A stretch of DNA of 64,000 nucleotides from Bacteroidia bacterium (lineage in GTDB: Bacteria; Bacteroidota; Bacteroidia; M30B66): contig JAGYKL010000007.1 in NCBI GenBank assembly GCA_018401705.1, positions 84,899 to 148,898 of the forward strand, given 5' to 3'. Position numbers and translations under genes: made by a program. Below are positions 53,747 through 62,981 of the stretch, piece after piece; positions within the stretch are counted from its first letter, which is position 1; each line of letters starts with the position of its first letter. Under the pieces are notes generated by a model. The model saw only the letters and a list, made by a program, of their open reading frames with translations. It was not told the DNA's origin and made no database searches.

Positions 53747-56091
53747 TTGTTTCGGATTAATATCACAGTGCCTTTTTCTTCGAATTCTTGATCTTTGATA
53801 TCAGTTCCATTAATAACAAAGAAATAAGTTCCTTCAGGAGCCTCATTGCCTTTGTAGGTTCCATCCCATCCGGTTTTAACATCTTCCCATTCATAAACAG
53901 GCTTTCCCCAACGGTCAAAGATTCTGGCAACAAAGGTTTTTACAGCATTATATTCAACTTGAAAGAATTCATTGAAAGAATCTCCATTAGGAGTAAAAAC
54001 ATTAGGCACTGTTAAGAGTAATTGATCGCTAAGCACTTTAATTATAGTACTTGCAGTATCAACACATCCAGTAGAATTGGTGCAAACCAAATCTAGAACA
54101 TAAGTTCCAGAATCGGGAAAGCTAAGCAATCCAGGTGCTACAAAAGAAATACTTGAATCATTCAGGAACCAAAGACATGTCTCTCCATTGATGCTAAAAT
54201 CATTAACATAAACAGGAAGTGTAACATAACCTGAGTCGATGTCTGTTACAAACTGAGCAGTCACTGGTAAACCAGTGATGGTAATTTGATCGGTTGCTGT
54301 ATTACACTCCCCTTCACGAGTAAGTTCATAAACCCCTGGCTCAGTAACAACTATACTCTGGCTTGTTTCTCCCGTGCTCCAATCGTTAATCAGCAAAGCT
54401 TCCGAAACAAGTGAAATTTCCGGATTATCACAAAGAGAAGTTCCATCAGGTGTGAGAATTTGTGCATTTAAATTAGGCAATTCAACAATTGAAACCTTTA
54501 AAGCCTCACTCAAACATGAGCCTACTTGAGCAATTGCATACAGAATAATGTTATTTTGATTTGTTTGATATGAATTTCCTGTCCCAAGAGGGTTTGTATC
54601 TTGAGGGCTTTCATACCAAGATATTTCTCCTGCCGATGAGGCAGTTGCAAGAGGGATTTCTTCCCCTTCGCAATATGTTAGTAATGTATCTCCCTGAGGA
54701 ATATCCACTACTGAGAATTCTACATCAATTGAAACTGGCTCTGAAACACAACCTTCTAATTCTTGAATAACATAATAGGTTGTTGTAACATCTAACTCAG
54801 GTATGTAATCAGGTCCAACACCTGCTAATTCACTTAACGATTCATCGCTATACCAAGAAACAGAGGCTCCTGATTCAGGATCTGACTGAAGAGCTCCAGG
54901 ATCTTCTCCATTACAATATACATTCTGACCTGTAATTAAAAGTGGTGGTAATTGAATTACGTTTATTGTGCTTGTTTGAGTGTTAGCGCACAAACCAGAA
55001 CCAACAGAATAATTAATAGTAATATTACCAGAAATTCCTGAAACATCCAGAACGCCTCCTATTACACCATTGCCGCTCCAAACTCCACCTTCAGTGCCAG
55101 TTAGCCAAGAACTCAGATCAATTGGGGCAGAGTCGCCACAAATCGATGCTGGATTAGAAAAACTTGCATCAACGGATTGTAAAACTGCAATATCTAAGGT
55201 AAGACTTGCTCCTTGTTCAACACAATCATTAGGAGGAAGAACAGTATAAGTAACAGCTGAACCGTTGCCGGCTTGGGATGGGTCATAAAGATTTCCATTA
55301 ACCCCGATACCTGACCAAGTGCCGCCTTGCGTTCCTGATATATAATCATTTAGATTAATAACACCATTGTTTGAACATAAAGGACCGGGGTTAGTCCAAT
55401 TTGCCGAAAATGGTTCAATAGGAGCTTGACATCCAGTATTGCTATAACTAGGCACGCCAGCAGCAGTAAATGTAACTGTTGCTCCGTTTTGAGCATTATT
55501 AAAGCCATTTATATCTACAAGCTGTCCACGTTGATACGATACAACTTCTTGACAAGCATTTGCACCATTAATTCTTAAGCGTAACTCTTGAGTTTGAGGA
55601 GAACCTGCATTGTAATTTAAAAAATGACCGCCACCTTGTCCATTATGTTGATGATAAATGATGAATAATGTGTCACTCAGATTGGCAAAAGAATTTAGAC
55701 TAACTGAAACTTCATAGCTGGTAATTGCAAGCACCCTAGAATTAGCTGGAATATTACCATTAGGGGGCTCAATAAGATATCCACATGATAGAATTGTGTT
55801 ATTGAGTTCGGTAGTTTTTGCTGCAGTAGCTACGTTTTGGACAAAGCCGTTAAATGGAAGTGTGTTAACACCCTGAGAAGGCCAGCCATCAAAAACTTCT
55901 ATTTCAGAGATGTTTATCGGAAAGGTAGTTGTTCTAAAACGGAACATCTCGTTTAGCCCCTCCTGGCTGTTGAAACCATCACAAGCATCAACCAACATTG
56001 TTTCTACTTCAATGCAATTTTGTGCTTTCGATTTTTGTGAAAAAGAATGAATCGCAAAAAGAAAGAGGATGAAGAAATAATGGTTTCTCAT
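53743..56091 (-). CDS. exoprotein with Ig-like repeats and T9SS type-B sorting domain
   Basis: The product is 782 residues. A signal peptide (about 1-23, ending SKAQ) is followed by an N-terminal beta domain with Cys pairs and a Trp-rich loop (ISEIEVFDGWPSQGVN, about 25-215). Two similar repeats of about 70-75 residues follow (GTQGGTWSGIGVNGNLYDP and GTEGGVWSGNGVIGGVLDV mark the equivalent loops). Then come several Ig-like units (VYCNGEDP, LTYCEGEEIPLA) and a CHU_C gliding-associated end (NVFTPNGDSFNEFF, IFDRWGKPVYEWED, EGTYFFVI). T9SS export to the surface is predicted; it is probably an adhesin. Confidence 0.88.
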   Translation of the reverse strand: MRNHYFFILFLFAIHSFSQKSKAQNCIEVETMLVDACDGFNSQEGLNEMFRFRTTTFPINISEIEVFDGWPSQGVNTLPFNGFVQNVATAAKTTELNNTILSCGYLIEPPNGNIPANSRVLAITSYEVSVSLNSFANLSDTLFIIYHQHNGQGGGHFLNYNAGSPQTQELRLRINGANACQEVVSYQRGQLVDINGFNNAQNGATVTFTAAGVPSYSNTGCQAPIEPFSANWTNPGPLCSNNGVINLNDYISGTQGGTWSGIGVNGNLYDPSQAGNGSAVTYTVLPPNDCVEQGASLTLDIAVLQSVDASFSNPASICGDSAPIDLSSWLTGTEGGVWSGNGVIGGVLDVSGISGNITINYSVGSGLCANTQTSTINVIQLPPLLITGQNVYCNGEDPGALQSDPESGASVSWYSDESLSELAGVGPDYIPELDVTTTYYVIQELEGCVSEPVSIDVEFSVVDIPQGDTLLTYCEGEEIPLATASSAGEISWYESPQDTNPLGTGNSYQTNQNNIILYAIAQVGSCLSEALKVSIVELPNLNAQILTPDGTSLCDNPEISLVSEALLINDWSTGETSQSIVVTEPGVYELTREGECNTATDQITITGLPVTAQFVTDIDSGYVTLPVYVNDFSINGETCLWFLNDSSISFVAPGLLSFPDSGTYVLDLVCTNSTGCVDTASTIIKVLSDQLLLTVPNVFTPNGDSFNEFFQVEYNAVKTFVARIFDRWGKPVYEWEDVKTGWDGTYKGNEAPEGTYFFVINGTDIKDQEFEEKGTVILIRNN

Positions 56092-56143
56092 ATGCCAGAA
56101 TATCGATACAAGATAAAAAAACCATTATAAAAAAACTCATATG

Positions 56144-57739
56144 CTAATAAAACATAAGAATGAAAGAATTTCCCACTGGAGCTTGGCTTTTAATTAGGTT
56201 GTCAAGAAATCCAGGACCAAATTCGTGGCAGTAAGTAAGTAAACTTTCTTGTCTTTCCTGCAATTTGCCATTTGGATAAATATAGTCGTAAAGCAATTTC
56301 ATTCTATTCTCACCAATTCGCTCTTTGCGTTTAGCCTCACGAATTAGTTTTAAAGAAAACCTGTTAGTTTGATGTTTAAACCTTGCACCCATAGCTTGGG
56401 CCGAAGCTATAAGGCTGGGATGGATTCTTGATGCTTTTTCCTCTATTCTATCAAGCCATTGGTTAAGTACTTCAAGTTCAGCTCTTAATTCCAGATCGTC
56501 TTCAGACTCTTGCAATGCAAATCGCTTTTCCAAAATACTCAATGGAAGGAAAAGGTCCCTTTCTGACAACTTATTATTGGTAAATCTGTGATGATTAGTC
56601 CTATCGAGAATCATTACCGAGTTTCTCAAAAGCAAAATTGGATATGCAATTTTATGTGCATCAAATACTGGTTTTAGCTCTAACCAATACGATACTTCTG
56701 CACCTCCCCCAAAATATGCCAGGTTGGGTAAAATCGATTCCTGATAAACTGGACGCATCATCACATTTGGTGAAAACCGCTCAGGGCTATTTTCAATTTC
56801 AGATTTCAATTCTTCTTCACTGAAAATATACCTTCCATCAGAAGTGCTAAAGCCCGATTGTGTCTTTTCAATTCTTTCCCTATAACCCTCTCTCAGGTAA
56901 AAGAAGTTAACCTCCCTTCCGTTCACTTGAACTTTGTAATTCCTATTTAATTGATTGATGGCTTTCTGACTTTCTTGAAAACTCACCTCATTAAAAATAT
57001 CATTTGAGATTATTGGTGCGAAAACTTGCTTAAGCTCCTTTCTGTCAGCATCAATGATTATAAGACCTTCTTTCTCAAAAAGAGAATGAACTAAATAACG
57101 AGTTGCTTTGCTTAAATCATCTAGTTCATAAGCTTTCTGGCATATTTCTAAAAAAAGTTTAGAACCTTCATTCTCGTCCAGATTTGCCTTTATCAGTTTT
57201 AGTAAATCAGTCAATCCTTCATTTGACAATCTACCTGCAGCTCCATTTTGTTGAGTTTCCCAGGTGTACTTTCTTCCTGCTACATTAACTGAACGAATTT
57301 CATCAATATCGTGATCTTCAGTAGCCATCCAAAAAACTGGCAAAAAGTTTTTCGAAGGAAACCTCTCCTTTAGTTCTTTTGCTAAAGCAATGGTATTGCA
57401 AATCTTTAGAACAGTGTATAAAGGACCTAATAAGATTCCATTCTGTTGACCCGTTGTAACTGTGAAGGTATCTTCTGATTCAATAAGTTTTATTCTTTCT
57501 TCCAAAGATTCATTAAGCAGTCCTGATTCCTTGTATTGCTGGTTCAGCGATTTGCTGAGAACCTCCCGATTCTCAATCGGAAAACTTCTTTTAAGCAACA
57601 TAGCTTTTTCAAATGAATCTAAACTTGGCTCGAATTCATAAAGGCTCTTTAAAGATGGGGCTCCATCCAAATAGTCTTTTACAAGTTTTTGAATTTTACC
57701 GGTTTCTGAGACTGGAATTTTGCCAAAAATAGGATTCAT
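56144..57739 (-). CDS. bshC: bacillithiol biosynthesis cysteine-adding enzyme
   Basis: The product is 531 residues, standard for BshC. It has a Rossmann-like core with VTTGQQNGILLGPLYTVLK and FWMATEDHDIDEIRSV near the N-terminal third, PNLAYFGGGAEVSYWLELK in the middle, and a long C-terminal coiled coil (about 380-450). The end region YDYIYPNGKLQERQESLL is typical. BshC couples cysteine to glucosaminyl-malate, giving bacillithiol. bshA and bshB are not in the window. It lies 41 bases behind rimO. Confidence 0.94.
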   Translation of the reverse strand: MNPIFGKIPVSETGKIQKLVKDYLDGAPSLKSLYEFEPSLDSFEKAMLLKRSFPIENREVLSKSLNQQYKESGLLNESLEERIKLIESEDTFTVTTGQQNGILLGPLYTVLKICNTIALAKELKERFPSKNFLPVFWMATEDHDIDEIRSVNVAGRKYTWETQQNGAAGRLSNEGLTDLLKLIKANLDENEGSKLFLEICQKAYELDDLSKATRYLVHSLFEKEGLIIIDADRKELKQVFAPIISNDIFNEVSFQESQKAINQLNRNYKVQVNGREVNFFYLREGYRERIEKTQSGFSTSDGRYIFSEEELKSEIENSPERFSPNVMMRPVYQESILPNLAYFGGGAEVSYWLELKPVFDAHKIAYPILLLRNSVMILDRTNHHRFTNNKLSERDLFLPLSILEKRFALQESEDDLELRAELEVLNQWLDRIEEKASRIHPSLIASAQAMGARFKHQTNRFSLKLIREAKRKERIGENRMKLLYDYIYPNGKLQERQESLLTYCHEFGPGFLDNLIKSQAPVGNSFILMFY

Positions 57740-57780
57740 TTGAAGGTAAAATAGAGCAATAATGAGATGAATGTATCGAT

Positions 57781-59097
57781 TTAATCTGGAACTACAGATC
57801 CATACAAATCAAACTCCTCAGCCCTTTCAATGTTCACATACGCAAAATCTCCTATTCTAAGATACTGCTGCTGAGCATTAACCAAAACTTCATTATCTAC
57901 TTCAGGAGAGTCGAATTCGGTTCTGCCAATAAAATAATCACCTTCTTTTCTGTCGAATAATACTTTAAAAGTTTTACCAATTTTTTTCTGATTGAGACTA
58001 GCTGAGATACCCTGCTGAATGTCCATCACAGCCTCTGCTCGCTCTTGCTTCACTTCTTGAGGGACATCATCATTAAGCTTATAGGCATGTGTATTTTCTT
58101 CATGAGAGTATGTAAAAATGCCTAATCTATCAAACTTAGAATCGCTTACCCATTGAAGCATTTCTTCATGGTCTTTTTCTGTTTCTCCGGGATATCCGGC
58201 AATTAAAGTAGTTCGTATTGCAATTCCAGGAACCTCATCACGAAACTGATTTACAAGGTCAATTGTTTTCTGTTTAGTGGTTCCCCTTCTCATGCTTTTT
58301 AGCATAGAATCACTAATATGCTGAAGAGGCATGTCAATATAATTACAGATATTTTCACGCTCCCTCATTGTGCGAAGCACATCTAATGGGAAACCACTTG
58401 GAAATGCATAATGTAAGCGAATCCAGTCTATTCCATCCACATCAGCCAAGCGATTCAATAGTTCGGAAAGATTTCTTTCCTTGTACAAATCAAGACCATA
58501 ATATGTAGAATCTTGTGCAATTAGGAGTAATTCCTTAGTTCCTTGGCGAGCTAGGTTCTTAGCCTGAATAACGAGATCCTCCATTGGAATACTCACATGA
58601 CCACCACGCATAAGGGGAATGGCACAGAATGAACAAGGTCTGTCACATCCTTCTGATATTTTAAAATATGCAAAATGATTTGGAGTAGTAAGTAGCCTTT
58701 CTCCAACAAGCTCATGCTTATAATCCGCTTTCAGCGTTTTTAGCATTCTTGGAAGTTCTCTAGTGCCAAACCAAGCGTCAACCTCAGGAATTTCCTTTTC
58801 AAGTTCGGGCTTGTATCTTTCACTCAAACAACCAGTAACATATACTTTAGAAACCAAACCGTCTTCCTTCGCCTCTACATATCTCAGTATGGTATCGATG
58901 CTCTCTTGCTTTGCATTATCTATAAAGCCACAAGTGTTTATTATTACAATCTCAGAATCATCTTCTGATGATTCATGAACTACGTCAAATTTATTTGCTT
59001 TCAGCTGACCCATGAGGACTTCTGAATCATAAAGATTCTTAGAACAACCGAGAGTTACTACGTTAACTTTATTCTTTTTGAGGGTTTTGGTTTTCAT
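57781..59097 (-). CDS. rimO: ribosomal protein S12 methylthiotransferase
   Basis: The product is 438 residues. The N-terminal UPF0004 domain has cysteines C18, C56 and C90 for the auxiliary cluster. The radical-SAM motif is C151-xxx-C155-xx-C158 in SEGCDRPCSFCAIP. A C-terminal TRAM domain (about 370-438) with FDRKEGDYFIGRTEFDSPEVD follows. The TLGCSKNLYDSE start and the RMLKTL region distinguish RimO from MiaB. It methylthiolates Asp in S12. Its start is 4 bases after the ftsY stop, so the two are co-transcribed. Confidence 0.95.
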   Translation of the reverse strand: MKTKTLKKNKVNVVTLGCSKNLYDSEVLMGQLKANKFDVVHESSEDDSEIVIINTCGFIDNAKQESIDTILRYVEAKEDGLVSKVYVTGCLSERYKPELEKEIPEVDAWFGTRELPRMLKTLKADYKHELVGERLLTTPNHFAYFKISEGCDRPCSFCAIPLMRGGHVSIPMEDLVIQAKNLARQGTKELLLIAQDSTYYGLDLYKERNLSELLNRLADVDGIDWIRLHYAFPSGFPLDVLRTMRERENICNYIDMPLQHISDSMLKSMRRGTTKQKTIDLVNQFRDEVPGIAIRTTLIAGYPGETEKDHEEMLQWVSDSKFDRLGIFTYSHEENTHAYKLNDDVPQEVKQERAEAVMDIQQGISASLNQKKIGKTFKVLFDRKEGDYFIGRTEFDSPEVDNEVLVNAQQQYLRIGDFAYVNIERAEEFDLYGSVVPD

Positions 59098-59101
59098 TTA
59101 G

Positions 59102-60055
59102 TTAGTCCTTAAACAGGGAATCAACAAACTCTTTCTTATTGAACAGTTGCAAGTCGGTCATTTTCTCGCCAAGACCAATGTATTTAACCGGAATCTTGAA
59201 TTCATCTGAGATTCCTATCACAACTCCTCCTTTTGCAGTACCATCAAGCTTAGTAAGTGCTAGAGCGTTAACATCTGTAGCTTGAGTAAACTGCCGACAT
59301 TGCTCAATGGCATTTTGCCCTGTTGATGCATCCAATACAAGTAAAATTTCATGAGGTGCATCAGGTACAACCTTTTGCATCACACGTTTAATCTTACTGA
59401 GTTCATTCATCAAATTGACTTTATTATGCAATCGGCCTGCAGTATCAATAATTACGACATCGGCGTTGGTAGATTTTCCTAATTGAACAGCATCAAATGC
59501 AACGGAGGCCGGGTCGGCTCCCATTCCATGCTCTACAAGAGGAACCCCTACTCTTTCTGACCAAATTTTTATCTGGTCAACCGCAGCGGCTCTAAATGTG
59601 TCGGCAGCTCCGAGAACGACTGATTTTCCAGACGATTTTAATTGATAAGCCAGTTTGGCAATAGTGGTAGTTTTTCCAACTCCATTGACCCCAACAACCA
59701 TGATTACATATGGTTTTGCACCTGAAGGGATATTAAACTCGGTTTGATCGGCACTTTTGTTTTCTTCCAGAAGAGCAGCAATTTCATTTCTAAGAATGCC
59801 GTTAAGTTCATTCGTTGACATGAACTTGTCTTGCGCTACTCTTTCCTGAATTCTTTCAATTATCCTTAATGTTGTGTGAACACCAACATCTGCACCTATT
59901 AGAATTTCTTCCAGATTGTCGAGAACCTCATCATCGACCTTAGATTTTCCAACAACGGCTCTAGCTAATTTTCCAAAAAAACTTTCTTTGGTTTTGGCCA
60001 AACCCTGATCTAGAGTTTCCTTTTTTTCTTTCGAGAATAATCCAAAAAATGCCAT
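59102..60055 (-). CDS. ftsY: signal recognition particle receptor FtsY
   Basis: The product is 317 residues: a short charged N-terminal part, the N domain (about 25-100) and the GTPase domain with P-loop GVNGVGKT (122-129), GAADTFRAAA, DTAGRLHN, TKLDGTAKGG and a final AT-like GLGEKMTDLQLFNKKEFVDSLF. The long acidic A domain of E. coli FtsY is absent, as is usual in this phylum. It docks ribosome-SRP complexes at the inner membrane. A terminator lies in its leader region. Confidence 0.96.
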   Translation of the reverse strand: MAFFGLFSKEKKETLDQGLAKTKESFFGKLARAVVGKSKVDDEVLDNLEEILIGADVGVHTTLRIIERIQERVAQDKFMSTNELNGILRNEIAALLEENKSADQTEFNIPSGAKPYVIMVVGVNGVGKTTTIAKLAYQLKSSGKSVVLGAADTFRAAAVDQIKIWSERVGVPLVEHGMGADPASVAFDAVQLGKSTNADVVIIDTAGRLHNKVNLMNELSKIKRVMQKVVPDAPHEILLVLDASTGQNAIEQCRQFTQATDVNALALTKLDGTAKGGVVIGISDEFKIPVKYIGLGEKMTDLQLFNKKEFVDSLFKD

Positions 60056-60088
60056 CTTAATTAGGTGTTTTTAATGGTATGTCTGTTA

Positions 60089-60122
60089 GCAAAAAAAGCT
60101 CCTTCCTTATGGGAAGAAGCTT
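60089..60122 (-). terminator. intrinsic terminator behind the rpmG-DUF4295 pair
   Basis: On the - strand an 11-bp stem with one mismatch (AAGCTTCTTCC / GGAAGGAGCTT) is followed by TTTTT. It lies 34 bases before the ftsY start, so ftsY needs read-through or its own promoter. Confidence 0.75.
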
Positions 60123-60148
60123 AAGACTTATAATATCATATGAACAGA

Positions 60149-60304
60149 TTACTTTTCGTTAAGGAAATCTTTCACGTGGTCATTATGAACCACTTCCTCC
60201 CTGAACGCGTAAGCACCTGTTTTTGGTGATTTAACCATTTTAATAACCTTCGTAAAGGCTTTTCCGGAACCTGATTTTAAGGTTGCAACTACTTTCTTTG
60301 CCAT
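60149..60304 (-). CDS. DUF4295 small basic protein
   Basis: The product is 51 residues, found by reading the - strand: it begins MAKKVVATLKSGSGKAFTKV and ends NDHVKDFLNEK. This family occurs almost only in Bacteroidota, between rpmG and ftsY, which is exactly its position here. The gene starts 12 bases after the rpmG stop. It is rich in Lys and Val and may bind RNA or the ribosome, but no function is established. Confidence 0.92.
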   Translation of the reverse strand: MAKKVVATLKSGSGKAFTKVIKMVKSPKTGAYAFREEVVHNDHVKDFLNEK

Positions 60305-60316
60305 GATTCAGACGAA

Positions 60317-60499
60317 TTACTTAATTTCTTTATGGACAGTTACACGTTTAAGCACCGGATTGTATTTCTTCAATTCGATACGCTCAGTAGTGTTCTTTTT
60401 GTTCTTTGTTGTAATGTAACGTGAAGTTCCTGGCACACCAGTTGTCTTATGCTCTGTGCATTCCAATATTACTTGAACACGATTTCCTTTTTTCGCCAT
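60317..60499 (-). CDS. rpmG: 50S ribosomal protein L33
   Basis: The product is 60 residues: [20 protein letters not shown], then [25 protein letters not shown], the bL33 pattern. Only one of the usual zinc cysteines is present (C14), so it is the zinc-free form. It begins a small operon with the DUF4295 gene. rpmB, its usual neighbour, is 60 kb away in the opposite orientation. Confidence 0.96.
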   Translation of the reverse strand: MAKKGNRVQVILECTEHKTTGVPGTSRYITTKNKKNTTERIELKKYNPVLKRVTVHKEIK

Positions 60500-60527
60500 G
60501 GCGATGATTCTTTAGTTTTAAGGGGTG

Positions 60528-60535
60528 CAAATATA
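60528..60535 (-). promoter_or_regulatory. -7 promoter element of rpmG
   Basis: On the - strand TATATTTG followed by CACCCC fits TAnnTTTG exactly, 28 bases before the rpmG ATG. Confidence 0.65.
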
Positions 60536-60943
60536 GTTAAAGATTTATTTGAACCAACACAAGTTGACAAAAAATTCATTCGCCGATGAAGAATAAAACA
60601 TCCTCCTTTACATTCAATGGCTTGAACATGCTATCAAATATCAAAAGCAAACTTCATGTGCAAAAGCTCATGGTAGTTATATTAAAGAGCAATGAATGTC
60701 AAAAAAGAGAGCATCGTAAAAAAAGACAAGTAAGATTTAACCTGCTTTGTGAATATTCTCTATGAAATATTAATGCAATAAAGCTATTGATACAGTCTGG
60801 GTTACTTACGCTTACAAACATTCGGCTTACTTTTTTGACAACTATCTTACTAGGTCATTCAAACCAAACAACATTTGTATGAATTTAGCCGCTTGAGTGA
60901 AATCAAATTACCGTGTCATTACGTACAAGGTCATGAATAAAAA
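60536..60943. other. 408-base intergenic region between divergent rpmG and a histidine kinase
   Basis: AT-rich DNA with no plausible gene, RNA or clear hairpin. It should contain the promoter of the kinase gene at its right end, but no exact TAnnTTTG was found there. Confidence 0.5.
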
Positions 60944-62242
60944 ATGAAGCAGAATTATTTCTTAACTTTTTTACTCCCTCAAACAGATAAACCGCTTTTT
61001 AACAAGCGCAATAAATTATCTGTGATGTTCATGGTAGCCGTTTGCCTTTATGGTATAATTTTCTCTATCTGGGATTTTGTATTGGGATTTCAGAATACAG
61101 CTCTTGTTAATCTATTTCTTAGTGCGGTATCTATCACTTCTTTAATTCTATTGAAGAACAACAAACATTTTTTTTCGAAAGTGACAATGATTATTGGCTC
61201 AACTATAGTTCTATGTTCTCACTTCATCTTATTTAAACAACAAACTCTAATCCTTGGATATGCAGTTCCATTGTTTATGTGTTCTATAGCTATTTTCAGA
61301 GGGAAGCACTTAGCTAAAGGTATTTTTGTGAGTTTGGTTTGCTTGATTATGTTCGCTGTTGTTATCGGGGCCGACTATCACCCTTCATTTGCCTACATTT
61401 TAGGTATTGAAGAACTTAAGGAACAACGGATAATAAACATAGGAGGAATGTTTATTTTGTGTTTCTTTTTTAGTTATTTCATTGTGAGAATAAATGAAGA
61501 CATTCATGAATTTCTTTTAATTCAAGGAAAAGAACTTGAAGAAAGCAACTTAAAATTAAAAGAGACTATAAAGACAAGGGACAAACTGTTTTCTTTAATC
61601 GCGCATGATTTGAAGGGGCCTTTTCAATCAATGTCGGCATCGCTCGAAATTCTAAGTGCCACAGATACATCAACTCAGGATAAGGATATGGTAATTACAC
61701 ATCTTTCAAAAAAAGCTGAAAACACTATCATCCTGCTAAACAATCTTCTTTTATGGTCACAGCACCAAACCGACACTATAAAATTCAGGCCCGAAACAAT
61801 TAAACTAAATACTGCTAAAACCAGCATTCTTGAACAATTTAAAATTCAAGCTTACGAGAAAAAGATTTCAATCAACATCGATTTTGGCAATTTCCAAGCA
61901 GTATTTGCTGATAAAAATATGTTTGATTGTATAATGAGGAATTTAATTTCCAATTCAATTAAATTCACCCATGAGGGTGGAGAAATTAGTATCAAAAGCT
62001 ATGTAGAAGGATTATCCACCAGATTCGTTGTGTCAGACAATGGAATTGGCATGGATGAGTTAGTGAAAGAAATGCTATTGAATAAACAATCTTATTCCAG
62101 TGCAGGAACCAATAGAGAACAAGGCCACGGCCTTGGGATGATGTTAATTCATGAATTTTTAAAAATGCACAAATCTGAACTGAAGATTGAAACCGAAAAA
62201 GGGAAAGGAAGCTCGTTCAGCTTTTCTCTCAATAATGCGTAA
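60944..62242 (+). CDS. membrane histidine kinase
   Basis: The product is 432 residues. Six hydrophobic helices (about 26-46, 52-70, 78-97, 103-118, 125-142, 165-183) make an unclassified membrane sensor. A short coiled coil is followed by HisKA with H221 in SLIAHDLKGPFQS, then HATPase_c with CIMRNLISNSIKFT (N box), DNGIGM and GHGLGMMLIHEF. All catalytic motifs are intact. No response regulator is adjacent, so it is an orphan kinase. Confidence 0.9.
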   Translation: MKQNYFLTFLLPQTDKPLFNKRNKLSVMFMVAVCLYGIIFSIWDFVLGFQNTALVNLFLSAVSITSLILLKNNKHFFSKVTMIIGSTIVLCSHFILFKQQTLILGYAVPLFMCSIAIFRGKHLAKGIFVSLVCLIMFAVVIGADYHPSFAYILGIEELKEQRIINIGGMFILCFFFSYFIVRINEDIHEFLLIQGKELEESNLKLKETIKTRDKLFSLIAHDLKGPFQSMSASLEILSATDTSTQDKDMVITHLSKKAENTIILLNNLLLWSQHQTDTIKFRPETIKLNTAKTSILEQFKIQAYEKKISINIDFGNFQAVFADKNMFDCIMRNLISNSIKFTHEGGEISIKSYVEGLSTRFVVSDNGIGMDELVKEMLLNKQSYSSAGTNREQGHGLGMMLIHEFLKMHKSELKIETEKGKGSSFSFSLNNA

Positions 62243-62362
62243 AAAAAATAGTGCTGTATCCGAATTTAGTGTTAGGTAAGGTCTGTTTATTAGGTGATTC
62301 AATTACTAAAAAACAGAAATGACCTGAAAACGTTTTGCCATTCAAATCAAATTGTAGATAAA

Positions 62363-62692
62363 TTAAGGAACTACCTCAGAAATTTCTATTAGTCCACCTG
62401 GAACAGAAGTAGACTGGTTATAAAGCAGTTCTTTATTCACATAAACAGAAATACTTGTAGTGCCGAAGCCTGTATTAACTGCAGAAAGAAATACACTTGC
62501 TCCTTTGGAGTGCCTGAAGGAAACATTCCAACTACCACTAACATTTTCTGTACGAATTGAAGGACTTACCATTGTGTATGCAATTGCTGCTGATCCACTT
62601 GAACTCACTTTATATTCTACTCTAGGATAGTCTTCTTTAGAGCATCCAAATAAAAAAGATAAGGCTAAAAGGAAAGGAAGAGTTCTTTTCAT
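62363..62692 (-). CDS. small lipoprotein, MmpS-like beta sandwich
   Basis: The product is 109 residues from ATG 62692. A lipoprotein signal ends FLFGC with the modified cysteine at 17, followed by Ser-Lys-Glu-Asp. The mature part has strand patterns VEYKVSSSGSAAIAYTM, GSWNVSFRHSKGASVFLSAVN and TTSISVYVNKELLYNQST. They resemble the small MmpS-type domain also found in Bacteroidota lipoproteins. The family assignment is inference from pattern; the function is unknown. Confidence 0.6.
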   Translation of the reverse strand: MKRTLPFLLALSFLFGCSKEDYPRVEYKVSSSGSAAIAYTMVSPSIRTENVSGSWNVSFRHSKGASVFLSAVNTGFGTTSISVYVNKELLYNQSTSVPGGLIEISEVVP

Positions 62693-62949
62693 ATATCTAG
62701 TGTCTAAGGCATAAAAAATGGTAGCAGACAATAATTAAGCCATTAGTAAAATATGATGTAATTTCAAACTTATAACTGATAAACTCAAAGGCCATCTGGA
62801 AAGTCGAAAATCTACTGCAAATAAGAAAGACATTAAGGTACTGGCTAAAACTTATTTATGCACTGTGTTTGTATTTATTGATGCCTATATAACAGAGTTA
62901 GCTGATATTGCCTGTTCTGGTTCAAAACAATCTTCCGCTTCAAAATAAT

Positions 62950-62957
62950 TACATTTG
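62950..62957 (+). promoter_or_regulatory. -7 promoter element of the DUF1016 gene
   Basis: TACATTTG fits TAnnTTTG, 24 bases before ATG 62982. Confidence 0.5.
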
Positions 62958-62981
62958 TTATCCTAAACTCATGAAAAGAGG

